Origin: Amyelois transitella
Lineage: Eukaryota; Arthropoda; Insecta; Lepidoptera; Pyralidae
Assembly (NCBI RefSeq): GCF_032362555.1
Contig: NC_083530.1
Span: 2,076,001-2,140,000 of the forward strand
Length of the DNA stretch: 64,000 nt
Reading direction: 5' to 3'
Of the stretch, positions 29,201 through 39,999 are shown one piece after another (position 1 is the first letter of the stretch; each line of letters begins with the position of its first letter). The notes beneath the pieces were generated by a model. The model made no database searches. It saw nothing but the letters and a program-made list of their open reading frames with translations, and was not told where the DNA came from. Both the position numbers and the translations under genes were made by a program.

Positions 29201-30592
29201 CGTCCTGGTAACGGGTCAGGTCAAGAGTACCTGAAATATGACAATTGGAAAGAGGTAGTCTCTGCCTACTCCTCCGGGAAAGAGTCGTGATTATATGTAT
29301 GTATGTAAGAGTTAAGGGATATATTTTTATTGTAGACATTGAGACATACATATAAGTGCTGTGTCAAGGTTTAACTGTGTGAATTGCATGATGCTAATCC
29401 TAACACTGTACTAATATCATAATGCTGAAGAGTTTGTTTGTTTGAATGCATTATAAATAAAATAAATAAATAAATAAATATATACGGGACAAATTACACT
29501 GATTGAGTTAGCCTCGAAGTAAGTTCGAAACTTGTGTTACGAGATACTAACTCAACGATACTATATTTTATAATAAATACTTATATAGATAAACATCCAA
29601 GACCCAGGACAATCAGAAAAAGTTCTTTTCTCATCATGCCTTGACCGGGATTTGAACCCGGGACCTCCGGTGTCACAGACAAGCGTACTACCGCTGAGCC
29701 ACAGAGGCCGTCTGGCATTAATTTCAGGGACTACTGGTTCGAATTGAAAAATTCTTTTTGCGTTGAATAGACCATTTATTGAGGAAGGCTTTAGGCTATA
29801 TAATATCACGCTGCAACTATAAGGACCAAAGAAATAATGGAAAATATTAAAAAATAAAACGGGGAAAGTTATATATCCTTGAGTCAATGGTACCAAAAAT
29901 AACTATTCTACGCGGACGAAGTCGCGGGCACAGCTATTAGTAATATTATCAGTAATGTAAACTTTAAGCTTTAAATTTAAACTCACATAAACTTAAAATA
30001 ACAAATAAGGAATAGATTTCCAACATGGGGATGTGACCATAGACAAAAACCAAGTCATTCGAGGAGGAGGCAACCGGGACAATTGCCAGAAATATACATA
30101 CCTTAATTTGGTCAGCCTTGTCATTTCCTCTGGAATAGTCTTCAGTTCATTGCCTCGCGCGCCAAAAGTATCCAATTTTTCCAACTTGCCGATTTCCTTT
30201 GGGATCTCTCGCAACCCTATCCTATTACACCAGAACGCTTCCAAGTTCTCAAGCTCCCCAATTTCAGGAATCAACACATTTAGAGGATTGTAACTTATGT
30301 TCAAATTAACCAAGTTTTTTAGGTTCCCTATTTCAGACGGCAACGATTTAATGTTATTGTAATCTAGCGTTAGTGTTGTTAAGTTTAATAACTCCGTTAT
30401 CTGCACTGGAATGGTAGTAATTTTGTTTTTATGCAAGTACAAATGTTGCACTTCGAAACAGGTGTACAAGAGGTCAGGTATTTCTGTAATTTCAAACGCG
30501 TTTAAGCTTAGTCTTGACTTTCTTTTAACGATTGCTTGTTCGATTAGAGCTAAGATATGGTTTTCACGGATAAATTTTAAAATTGCACTCAT
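26293..30592 (-). CDS. Leucine-rich-repeat protein
   Basis: Five exons join in phase: 30592-30102, 28858-28696, 28341-28246, 27870-27702 and 26411-26293, giving about 345 residues. Residues about 25-240 form some nine LRRs of the PIEIGNL type (LPSEIGNLKNLVNLNISYNP, IPKEIGKLEKLDTFGARGN, LPATMDSMVALVHCNLRNN, LPEDFDTSF). The rest is low-complexity and acidic (SSIESSEDWENSVNSSELD). There is no signal peptide, so it is probably an intracellular scaffold of the SHOC2/LRRC family; the exact orthologue was not recognised. The exon 5 stop lies inside a possible donor (GAG|GTGTGA), and two in-phase candidate exons lie downstream (25745-25696, 23071-22996), which would give about 385 residues. The gene is divergent from the receptor gene at 31143. 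Confidence 0.88.
26556..26804 (+). mobile_element. Non-autonomous Helitron-like element, full
   Basis: It begins ATACTAATATTATAAAGCTA and ends ACGCGGACGAAGTCGCGGGC followed by ACAGCTAGTA. It is one of four elements packed into LRR intron 4. Confidence 0.8.
26940..26995 (-). mobile_element. SINE-like 3' fragment
   Basis: ACATACATACATATAATCAC, then CCTTGCGGGGTAGAC, then the match ends. Confidence 0.7.
27037..27247 (+). mobile_element. Lep1-like non-autonomous Helitron
   Basis: ATATTATAAATGCGAAAGTT at the left, TTCCCGCGGGATTGATAGAG near the end, then GAAGTCGCGGGCGGCCTCTA. Left and right ends match the layout known for Lep1 elements. Confidence 0.75.
27253..27430 (+). mobile_element. Small Helitron-like element, GGGGCGGGTCGCTAG type
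   Basis: It runs from CTACATAGTATAAAACAAAG to GCCGGGGCGGGTCGCTAGTT. An almost identical copy lies at 55912-56094, and a longer relative in reverse at 3369-3963. It abuts the Lep1-like element on its left and the Helitron at 27434 on its right. Confidence 0.75.
27434..27692 (-). mobile_element. Non-autonomous Helitron-like element, full
   Basis: It runs from CTAGCTGTGACCGCGACTTC to TTTATAATATTAGTATTGAT. The right end stops 10 bases before the donor of LRR exon 4. Confidence 0.8.
27899..28240. mobile_element. Head-to-head SINE pair
   Basis: A full copy in minus orientation (27899-28152: ACATACATACATATGATCAC to TTATTGGTGCTGGGA) is followed directly by the 3' third of another copy in plus orientation (28155-28240: GAACGTGGCCATTCAGTC to TATGTATGTATA). 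The pair abuts LRR exon 3 at 28246. Confidence 0.85.
28418..28682 (-). mobile_element. SINE-like element, full length
   Basis: It runs from ACATACATACATATAGTCAC to GTGCCGGGAACCACACGGCA. This copy defines both ends: a CATA-repeat at one side and the self-complementary GTGCCGTGTGGTTCCCGGCA at the other. It stops 14 bases before LRR exon 2. Confidence 0.9.
29065..29312 (+). mobile_element. LINE C-terminal fragment, frameshifted
   Basis: Blocks reading GTCATGTGGAGAGGATGAAC, GTGGGAAGACCTAGACGAAC, GGTCAGGTCAAGAGTACC, GGAAAGAGGTAGTCTCTGCC and a TATGTATG tail. These are the end of an RTE-like reverse-transcriptase frame followed by the tail; stops break it. Confidence 0.65.
29417..29937 (+). mobile_element. 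Helitron-like element interrupted by a tRNA-derived SINE
   Basis: The left part (ACTAATATCATAATGCTGAA, GTTTGTTTGTTTGAATGCAT) and the right part (from GCATTAATTTCAGGGACTAC to GCGGACGAAGTCGCGGGCAC) belong to one element. GCATTA is duplicated on both sides of the inserted SINE (about 29459-29712). Confidence 0.8.
29459..29712 (-). mobile_element. tRNA-derived SINE, young copy
   Basis: The minus strand reads a tRNA-like head (GTGGCTCAGCGGTAGTACGC as box A, GGTTCAAATCC as box B), a body (GAACTTTTTCTGATTGTCCT) and a tail with TTGAGTTAGTATCTCGTAAC and TATTTATTTATT. It is almost identical to 52457-52700. The anticodon stem does not pair, so it is not a functional tRNA. Confidence 0.88.
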
Positions 30593-31142
30593 TTTTAAAC
30601 TATTTTTTATTACATTTCAGTAAAAAATTGCGTTGTTTGTACAGAAAACAGAATGTTGACTTATCGTCCATTGACATATGTTGATATGACAGTGGCATTT
30701 ATATCATGACATATTTGTGTATACATAATTGCCATGTCTTTTTATCAAAAACTTCTATCAAACACATTCGAAAAAGAAATGAAAAAAAGCCCATAACCCA
30801 ATTTCCACTTTGTACAACAGAAAACACTAATAATAAATGACAAATTAACCACAAATATTTATAGCTATCGCATATCACATAATCGTATAAATTATTATTT
30901 TCTGTTCTTGATTTACATGATTGTAGAAACGGAACGGAATTTAAGGTATCGATTATCGCGGAAAATGTAAAAATGGCTCGTGTTTATATGTAGAAGACGT
31001 GTGTACATAATTGATTTAAGACGTGCTTGTGCAGCTTTAGTAAAAACAAAACATATTCTTCCGATTTAAAAATAGGAACATAGTTATTTATTTATTAATT
31101 CTTATCTCATAGAGGCGTGGCTGTGAAAAAAATAATAATAAA
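30593..31142. promoter_or_regulatory. Divergent promoter between LRR gene and receptor gene
   Basis: 550 bp between opposed start codons, AT-rich. No core element could be assigned with confidence. Confidence 0.5.
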
Positions 31143-34100
31143 ATGTCTCACATTTGTACGCATATTTTTAAAGTCGCAATTTTCGTTTTGAGTGTATTAC
31201 AATGTTTTAATAAAGCAGTAGATGGTAAGTCTTAAATAATAAAATATGTAGAATGCTTCAAAATAACTACATAAGTGTCTTACCGCAAAATCAATTTAAA
31301 CAGAAAAATAATATGCAAGTCTTGGATAAGTTTTTTTCTTAGAAGTAGAATTAAATAAGATTTTTTTTATATCATAATTATTATTTTTTTTCGGCGAGTT
31401 AATAACACAATTTTACATTAATCTTGTATCTTGTTTTATTTGTTTGTTTCTTATAATAAACGATATGTACCTACCTAATGTAAAGAAAAAAGTTGAAATA
31501 AAAATTCAAAACCTTTTTTCATTTATTCATATTTTAAATTAGGTACATATCTTTGTTCTTTAAAACGGAGTTCGTAACACCCATAAATCAATACTTACAA
31601 AAATAATGAACTGTATGAAAGGCAATTCTATTTCATAATTGATATGTTGAATTACCTACTTAACCAAGCAAGTGTTGTCGATCGTTTATTAGAAATATAA
31701 TCAACTTGTTAGGGAGACAATTAACTTGTTATATATTTTTTAATAAATACATAATTTCTTTAACTCCTCCACTCAACTCCCCGAATGATAAATACTCCCT
31801 TATTAAATATGTGTAATAAAAACAAATATTACTCTAGCCTGAAAGCTGAAGCGCATTAAACATTTTAACAATTTTCAAACATTTAAAATGTTATCAATTT
31901 ACTTCTAGGTATAACAATAATAAATCAATATAACAAGACCGGGCATCACATCCGCCGTTCGAGCGTGGACGACGGCTTCGTCAAGCAGAAGTCTTCATAC
32001 CGGTCCTTCCAACCGGTGTCCATAAAATACCACAAGGCCTACCCCAGAGATGACCGGCCGGACTACGACATCACCTCTTACGACACGGAGTACGGCGGCG
32101 TCGTGTCCAATTTTACGTCTTCCATTTACGATGACAACCCGCAGCTTTATCCGAACCCTGAATATATTTCGAAGAACAACCAAGGTTTGTGTTTGTGATT
32201 ATTTATTTAATTTTGTGCCAGTTGCGGATATAAACTAATCTATTAAAACTTGGAATCGAGTTTCTAGTGTATTTAAGAAGAAGAAATTTAAGAAAACATT
32301 TATTGTTTAAAGTTTCCTAAGACAGTAGGCTGAGCCTTGATTATTTATTTACTTTTTGACTGATCATTAACTTTTTATAACAAGCGATATTCAGATCTGA
32401 TAAGAACCTATTAACATGTCTCAGAAGCTTAACGAGAAAGGAAAGGTCTTAGCTAAAATTGTCGCCTTAGTATGCACGATTAAATAACCAAAATTGTGTC
32501 AAACAGTTAAAACCCAAGAAAGTCAAGACACGAAACCCCAGGAACAAGAGGTGGAGATACCTGATGATACATTAGCTGATGCTGATCTGAAGGAGCATAA
32601 TATTATTGACAGTGTAACGTATTTGTACGGATTCAATAGCTGTCACGGAGTTAGAAATGAGTGGATGATTTTGGTAAGATACATTTTCTCTTTATAAATG
32701 ATTTTTTTAACAGATAAGAATTTCATGGAGCTTGTTATGAATTGAACCTAGGCCGCGAAGCATATCGCCAGTGGGCGTTGCCAGGAAAACATATTAAAAC
32801 AATTGAAAAACATTTTCGTGTGTTGATTTGAGTTTTAAGCAAGATATGGGATAAAGTAGATCTTTATTCCAAATATTTTTGATAAACAAATCAGTCAGTT
32901 TATAATACATACATAAGTCACGTCTATATCCCTCGCGGGGTGCACAGAGCCATCAATCTTAAAACGGCTGGTAGGCCACGTTCGGTTGTTTGGCTTAATG
33001 ATAGAATTGAGATAAAAAAATTACAGGTTGCTAGCCCATCGCCTTAAAGAAGAAGCCCTAATGTAAAAGCCTTTCCCTTAGCCGCCATTTACTACATTCA
33101 TGGAAAAGAGATTGAGTGGTATAGCGTTAATAATAATATATTACAAAGAACATTACAACTAGGTACCTATAATTTTCATAATTGACATTAATTGTAGATA
33201 TTCATCACAAGCGGTATCGCAATAATTCTATTGGTTGCTACTGTAATGTGGCTGATGTGGAGTGAATATACGGCGGAGTTTAGAAAAAATAGCAAACTCT
33301 ATCCGATCAATATAAACCTCTGCTGCTGCATGACCGCTTGCACCCTGATCTACATACAAGCTGTTATGGTAAGTTTTATTATCTTAAAAAAGAAAAATTG
33401 GACGTGGAATCGCTAATTGATAGATGTAGAAAGACCTCAGAAGTAAGATGGCCTTAATCATGTTTTTTTTAAAACTTTATTGAGTCTCAAAGGTAAAATA
33501 GGTGGACTTCATGTATCACTCTGTAATATTGTAACCCATTAGTAAATATTGCAGTTTTGTCAATAAATCACAAACTTTTAATTGCAATTTTTGCCTCAGA
33601 ATTATGTCTTTTAATAACTTTGATTTCTTATAATCTCAAATCTTGATCAAACGGGCCCTAAATTTACCTCAAAAAGGACCACCGTGTAAAAAAATCAAGA
33701 AGATAACAGTTTCACTTATATTCACAATTGATTTTCTTGCATGAAGAGAGTTATGATGTGGATGAAGCGAAGGAAGTATGCAGATATCGTGGCAAGTGGA
33801 AAGATGTAGTCTCTGCCTACCCCTCCGGGAATAAGACGTGATTTTATGTATGTATGTATGATTTTCTAATCCCCAGGGAGTTCCTTCACCATACTAATAC
33901 GAGATAATTGCGTTACAACTCAACAGACATAATATATATTCTTCGCTATGTGTATAAATACTTGTCACACAGTCCCTGCATACTTCATCCACATTCATGT
34001 TTATTATCAGCTATGACCTATTCCTCAGGGGGTTTCCTCACCATCTCAATGCGAGAGGATTGCGTTACTTCTCCACTACACACATATATCCTGCGCTATG

Positions 34101-36529
34101 TGGATAGTGGCTCTCGCAGCCGCTGTGGCTGAGTACTGCGCTTGCGATTCTTTGTTGCCGCTAAAGTATAACTATTTGCTGGCATATGGAGTACCTGCTA
34201 TTGTTGTTATGGTAAGAAGTTAAAAATCTGTGTGTATATAGAAGAAAATTACTTAAAGAAGAAAGGTTCGAGAAGTTTCACTTTAATTTAGTTTACTTAT
34301 TTTTGTAGTGGTTTACTAAAGCGAGGTCACGAGTTAGAAATTATATTACATCCATTAATTAAAAAGTTTAATGTACATGAGAGACTGATGATATTTCTTA
34401 TATACTTAATTTGGAATTCAATAAGATTTTAAAGAAGAGTGTAGACAATATTTTTTTTTAATAGTAATAATTTATAATGAAAAATCTACATATTTCTGTG
34501 TACATTTACAGTTCAACTACGCTCTATCTATGGAGCACTACGAGATAAAACATTACTGTTGGATGTCGATCGAAAAAGGCATGGTCATGGGTTTCATGGT
34601 ACCTGCCATGATTCTCATCCTTATAAATACGGGAATCATAATACTCGGCCTTCAAAGCGTGAACAAAAAGCAAGCTGAAATGCTAACGGCAAAAATACAG
34701 GAATTAGTCGACCATCATATTGCGAATTGGCCTAAAAACGAGCAAATTGAGGAGAATAAAAACGGGAGTTTGGAAGATATTTATTCCCCGGGGAGCAGTA
34801 GGAAGAATACCGATAGTTCTGATACGCTGGATAAGGAATACGGCATGAGCGAGGACGATATTGGCGGGTCCAATGGAGACGTGAACGGGGAAGGAAATGA
34901 GGTGAGTGTTGCCAGTTTTAGGTGTGGTAGTTTAGTAGTATTTCACATTATAAGTTTCTAAAACATTGAATTCTTGGTCAATTTCCTGGTTATGAACATC
35001 AGTAGACATGTATGACCTTTATCCAGGAATGGGAAGGTCAGGTCAAATACTTTCTGACCTGACTTGGATTATTGTTTGAACCATTCTTGCATTATAGTCA
35101 TATTTGACCCTGGGCTTCTATAAAAGGGGAACATAAGACTTTCCGTTAAGATATAAAGCTTATCCCCTCTGCCATAAATCAAACAGCAACTATTAAAAAA
35201 GAAAATAACATTTTTTTCTCCTAGTCAAATCCGGCAAAGACAATACAAGACAAAGGCCTTCTTAACATGCTGTACATGGACACTCTGTCCTGGAAATGGA
35301 GCTGGAACACTGAAGGAAATGAGTTAAAAGCCTACCTGAACTTATGTTTGGTTTTGGAGCCATTCTTCGCCATAAATTGGGTTATGGGCGTTGTGGCGAT
35401 TGAAAATGCTGCCCATTGGTCTACGCCGACGATTTACCTCATTCTTGTGGTCGCTATGGTGAGTTATTTTACCGCTGAAACATATCACTAACTAATCAAA
35501 ACATAAACTTAAATATTCTTTAGTCTTTTTTTTCATGACACTTTTTTTTACATGGAATCTTCTTAAGTAACCTTTCTGATAAAAAGTAGCGATAATAAGC
35601 GGTCTTATTGATCAAGTATAGTAAAAAAAAAAATAACATTAATTTCCCTTCCGGCGGGAAACCTGTTACTAGACCACATAATGAAATCATGGTAAATTTC
35701 AAATCTAAATCCACCGGCTAGGACTGTTATATCAGTCAGTTGTATATAATTTAGATAATTATTAGAAAGAGGAGAAACATTTTATTATTTTAAATTTAAA
35801 AAAGCACTTTTTTTTCGACTGTCTTGAAGGCAAAGCAATCTCAATCTTGTTTTTTTTTTGGAAACATTTATAAAGTCGAATACGTTTACAGTATGTTTAC
35901 CTGACGGCTACACTCTGCACCACGCTGCCTATCGTGAGGAACAAGAACGCGTGCTGCGAGGAAGTCGTCACTGAGCCGCAAGTCGCCCGCACCAGGTTAT
36001 ATAATCACATCTATATACATACATATGGTCACGTCTATATACCTTGCGAGGTAGACAGAGCCGACAGTCTTGAACAGACTGAATGGCCACGTTCAGCTGT
36101 TTGGCGTAATGATAGAATTGAGATTCAAATTGTGGTAGGTTGCTAGCCCATCATCGCCTAAAAAAGAATCCCACATCTATACCCTTTGCAATTTAGGGAT
36201 AGACAGAGCAAAGAGTCTTGAAAAGACTGATAGGCTACGTTCAGATTTTTGGCTTAATGATAGAATTGAGTTTCAAATACGGTTGCTTGCCCATCGCCTA
36301 AATGTAGAATCCCAAGTTTATACTGTCTATCCTGGAAAGGATATAGACGTGATTCTGTGTATTGGTTGATTTATCAACCAATTTAATCTTTTTTGATTCC
36401 GATTTGAACTTTCATATTGACAATTATCATTCCAGGACCACAGACAGCATCCCGCTACTGGACCCCACGATTCAGCAACCGAATGTGACTCCAGCTCCGG
36501 CCGACACCATCAGCACTATAAGCATATAA
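31143..36529 (+). CDS. Adhesion/secretin-like seven-transmembrane receptor
   Basis: Nine exons join in phase: 31143-31224, 31909-32184, 32507-32673, 33198-33368, 34029-34211, 34512-34901, 35225-35458, 35892-35995 and 36436-36529, giving about 566 residues. A signal peptide (MSHICTHIFKVAIFVLSVLQ) is followed by a short ectodomain of about 145 residues with possible N-glycosylation sites (NKT, NFT). No GPS-like motif or hormone-receptor cysteine domain was seen. TM1 is at about 176-197 and TM2 at 211-231. TM3 follows CERIALLLHYTHISCAMW, whose cysteine would pair with the loop-2 cysteine in KHYCWMSIEKGMVMGF. TM5-TM7 run to about 510. Loop 3 is unusually long (about 100 residues, acidic, Ser-rich). 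The CW..KG loop and INTGIII TM5 favour class B2 (adhesion) or its insect orphans. The ligand is unknown. Confidence 0.87.
32907..33122 (-). mobile_element. SINE-like element, diverged
   Basis: CATACATAAGTCACGTCTAT, CCCTCGCGGGGTGCACAGAG, GGTTGCTAGCCCATCGCC, then AAAGAGATTGAGTGGT. It lies in the receptor intron before exon 4. Confidence 0.75.
33745..33868 (+). mobile_element. LINE tail in receptor intron
   Basis: GTTATGATGTGGATGAAGCG, GGCAAGTGGAAAGATGTAGT, CTACCCCTCCGGGAATAAG and TATGTATG. It ends just before the pseudoexon at 33877. Confidence 0.65.
33877..33962 (+). pseudogene. Decayed duplicate of receptor exon 5
   Basis: After an AG acceptor (TCTAATCCCCAG), about 75 bases align with the start of the true exon at 34029: GAGTTCCTTCACCAT against GGGGTTTCCTCACCAT, ATTGCGTTACAACTC against ATTGCGTTACTTCTC, and CGCTATGTG in both. 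Codon 7 in the corresponding frame is TAA, so it cannot be a mutually exclusive exon. The remainder (TM3 end to TM4) is missing. Confidence 0.7.
33979..34008 (-). mobile_element. Short inverted LINE-tail piece
   Basis: TCCCTGCATACTTCATCCAC followed by ATTCATG is the reverse complement of the GTGGATGAAGCGAAGGAAGT block at about 33760, so the pseudoexon is flanked by inverted LINE tails. Confidence 0.5.
35640..35745 (+). mobile_element. Helitron-like fragment
   Basis: TTCCCTTCCGGCGGGAAACC, GACCACATAATGAAATC, then TATCAGTCAGTTG resembles the layout at 1480-1620. It lies in the last receptor introns. Weak. Confidence 0.35.
36014..36345 (-). mobile_element. Two tandem SINE-like pieces
   Basis: The first is at 36014-36172 (ACATACATATGGTCACGTCT to AAAAAGAATCCCACAT). 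The second is at about 36175-36330 and begins inside the element (TTTAGGGATAGACAGAGC to AGAATCCCAAGTTTATA). Both are in minus orientation in the last receptor intron. Confidence 0.7.
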
Positions 36530-39500
36530 CTTCAGGATTATGAACCTTGGGTTCAGAATTCTACGGTTGATGAACAACCGTCCAAAGATAGGTGTGAGGA
36601 CACCGTCTTTTAAGACTTCGTGTCTAAAAAATGTGTGACTTTTTTTTAAAGCATACACCGTGTTTTACGGCCAAAGTCCCATTTAAGTGACTTTGCGTGT
36701 TTGCGCCGTGGAAAAAAAAAATTAGGGAAGAGCGGGATTTGAAAAATCCGTGTTGTTAAAGTGTTAAACTACTAAAATGGAGATACACAAAAATTTTGTG
36801 CGCCGCAAAAGTATACCGCGCATTTTTGGGTCGGTTAATATTTGAAAAACTGTGGAAAGTGTAAATTGGCTACGCAAAAAGTGAATTGAAAATGTCGTTT
36901 TTATGCGAGAAAACTGCGCAACAGTAGCGAGAAAGGATTTTATTCAACAAAGAATTAGACATAAAATTGATTGATACCAATGGGTTCTAATTAACTCTTT
37001 GGAATCCTTAAAAAGGACTGCGTTCAGTCCATATATGTTTAATATGAATCATATTCCTTGAGTGAGGCGAGGAAGAAAAATGACAGAAGTTGCATAATGT
37101 CGATTTGATAAGGATATAGAAAAAGGGGCATAGAAATCTGAATAAATATTTCTATGAAAGAGGGTAGTTGGATATTGACAGGGCAAAGTACCATAAAGTA
37201 CTTACTATGGTCACGTTATGTATAAAATAAAAAAAAAATTAATATTTTATAAATGGAGGTTAGGAAACTTGAACGTGGAGCAATGAAGCTGCCATTTCCG
37301 TGTAATTTTCACTGGTTTCTGATTGATAGGTACTGGTTCTATAATTCTCCATCTTGGAAATTATGATACAGCTATCTGGTGAAACTGGTAGCAAAAATTT
37401 TGGTACTGGTAATGATAAGATAATCAAATATTTTCGGTTTCTAAAAATATGGAGTTTTGTGGCCCAATTAAGGCCAAAAATCTAGTTATTTTTACGTATT
37501 TGGCCCTTTGTGACAATATCCTTTGAGTGGTGAAAAAGTCTCAGATATGGAATAAAGCAAAAGTGGAAGTGATAGATTGAAATTATATGTAGATTTTAAA
37601 GGCTGAAATGGGATTTGAAATGTAAAGCAAGAAAAGGTTAAAAAGTTTAAAAACAATTATAGACAGAATTTTTTCTTCCATTCAATATAAATTATGAATA
37701 TTTTAATAAAAGTAGAATGTAAAAAAATTTGTCACACTAGAAAGAAATGTTTTACCTTGAAAAAATTCTTGTTACCCATATTTCAATTCATTACAAATTA
37801 TTATGGGTGACAAAAATAATTTGAAAGTATATCATACAAAGGATAAATGTATTTTTATTCGTAGAAACTATTTCAGTGTTTGATATAAAAATATACAAAA
37901 TATTAAAATAATAAATAATACATATCTACAGAAATTTTCAAGTTTATTATATATACGTTCAAAAAGTGATTCTATGAGAAAATTATAAAAAAAAGTAGTA
38001 CCTACCATTTTCTACTTTTTAATCTGTAAATGGTAGGTAAGTAGATGAGAAATGTTAAAGAAAAATACTTATGTACCTATAATATGTATGTACTCTGCGC
38101 AAATGCACTTTTCTAAATGTTTAGAGAAGATATCTCTCTGATTTCAACAGAACATAACACTGTATTTCTAAATTCAGACGAAAATTAACCATGTCAGTTA
38201 TCGCACAAAAATAATGTAAATTTTGTATATACAATAATATTCTTGGACAATGTTAAATAACTACAACAAAAATATTTTTTCATCCCTTGACAATATGGCG
38301 ACCGTAAATGATAATTTTAAAAGCGGGATGAATTTTGGATGTTCATTTGCACTGCAAGACTTTGGTTGTTAAAAAGGTTCGTCTTGTTTAAAATCTGTTG
38401 ATTTTCTGAATTTTAATACTGTAAAATGTTTCGATCAGTCCGTTTTAAAGAGGCTTAGGTACATTTTTTACACGATGACAATCTTGGTATTTGTAATAGA
38501 AATCTTTTTAATTTTCTACGTGGCATTAAAACTGCCTCTGGCGTTTGAACTTGGTTCACTTCTAATTTTAAGCTCTTGTGATAGTTTCTAGCGTGATAGC
38601 ATACTGTTGAATAAGTTTTAATAAATGTTTTAATCATTTTTAGGTTTTTTATTAAAGGACAAGACACTCGTCTTAATTTACGCTTTAGTATGTCCTACAA
38701 ACGAGGTACGTACTAAAAGTTGGAAAAAATAATTGACTTACCTATATTGAAGCTAGCGGTAATAGATGCTTGTAATCTGTTGCTGAATCTTTACATAACC
38801 CATACATGGGTTCCTCGTGGGCCAACTGAAAAAATCGGCTAGTTCCCACTAGTTCAATCGTTGAACTAGTGAGACTTTTTTTCCCAGTAGTTCAACTTAG
38901 TACAATCCTCCCGAAAAGTTGAACTACTGAGACAAAAAAGTTGTACTCACCATTTTTTAATTTTCACTTTCTAATTTGTCTTCAATTTTATTATTTCAGA
39001 TGCTTATAAAAAAAAATTTATGCAATGTTTTTGTATTTTCAAATGACATTTTTTATTATAAGCAAATTATATACTTACTGTTTTTCAATAAACAGATTAT
39101 AATTTGAATTATTTTATTCCACCAAACAATTTTTAAATAAATTACTTAAATTTTGACTTTTTATGTTTTTGAATGAACATATTCATCAATTAAAATAATT
39201 GAAATAATTGATGATTGTTAAATTTAAAGTGATTTATTGCAATTTCAACCACTAACACCTTACAAATGTGTATTCAGTTTCTGTTAAAAATATATAAAAA
39301 AAAATAGTTCAGTAGCTCTCTATTTAGCAATCAATATCTTTTCGTTGCTGTTTTTTTACTAAGCAGTGCGTAAAATATTTGAAGGTAGTTTTACAAATAA
39401 AACAACTGATTACTTATATCGAGTGTATTTCTGGATAAATTGGTTACAAAATACCTATCCAATGCCCGCATTGAATCGGGCCGGGTAGAAAGCTTACGTA

Positions 39501-39999
39501 GCAAGTTGAATCTCAAACGAAGAATGCATCGGTATAAAACAGTTCTTTATATTACATCTAAATAGTACAAAAGCCGTCCAGTATTCAAACGAAACGTCGC
39601 TGTATTAAATTTAGTTTGAGCTTAACTTACTCTTTAGTTTATAGGAAAAAAATATATATAATTAGTATAATTTAAATTATTACATAAGATCCTTAATTAG
39701 TGTCGCCGGCGGCTGGAATACAGTCAACTGTACAAGATTCGGCCGTCTATCGATCTATTTCGACTGCAAAAAGGATTGAAACGATATAAAATGAACCCGT
39801 TATGACTGCGCGACGCAAAACACCAACTGCTTAATACATTTGGCGCTACGATTCATATGTCCAAATTCGCGCCATAATTTGACAGTATTTTTTTTCTAGC
39901 TTGTGATGGATTTGCAGCCAGTTTGCAATTCGAGTTTTGAATATCGCCGTGTTTGCTAGTGTTGTGCGCGCGTCGTCTGTAGCTAGGTTAAATGCTGAT
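36530..39999. other. AT-rich spacer between convergent genes
   Basis: It holds the 3' ends of the receptor (plus) and twinstar (minus). No further gene seen. AATAAA on the minus strand near 39232-39237 is a possible twinstar poly(A) signal. Fold-backs occur near 38000-38040 and 38845-38945. Confidence 0.6.
38845..38945. repeat. Nested short inverted repeats
   Basis: CACTAGTTCAA TCG TTGAACTAGTG is a tight hairpin. Just after it come CCCAGTAGTTCAACT and AGTTGAACTACTGAG, a second pair separated by about 20 bases. The two stems share the core AGTTCAA, so one may derive from the other. Confidence 0.7.

Noticed and set aside
33877-33962. Mutually exclusive alternative exon of the receptor
   Set aside because: The matching frame contains stops and lacks the second half of the exon, so it is a decayed copy.
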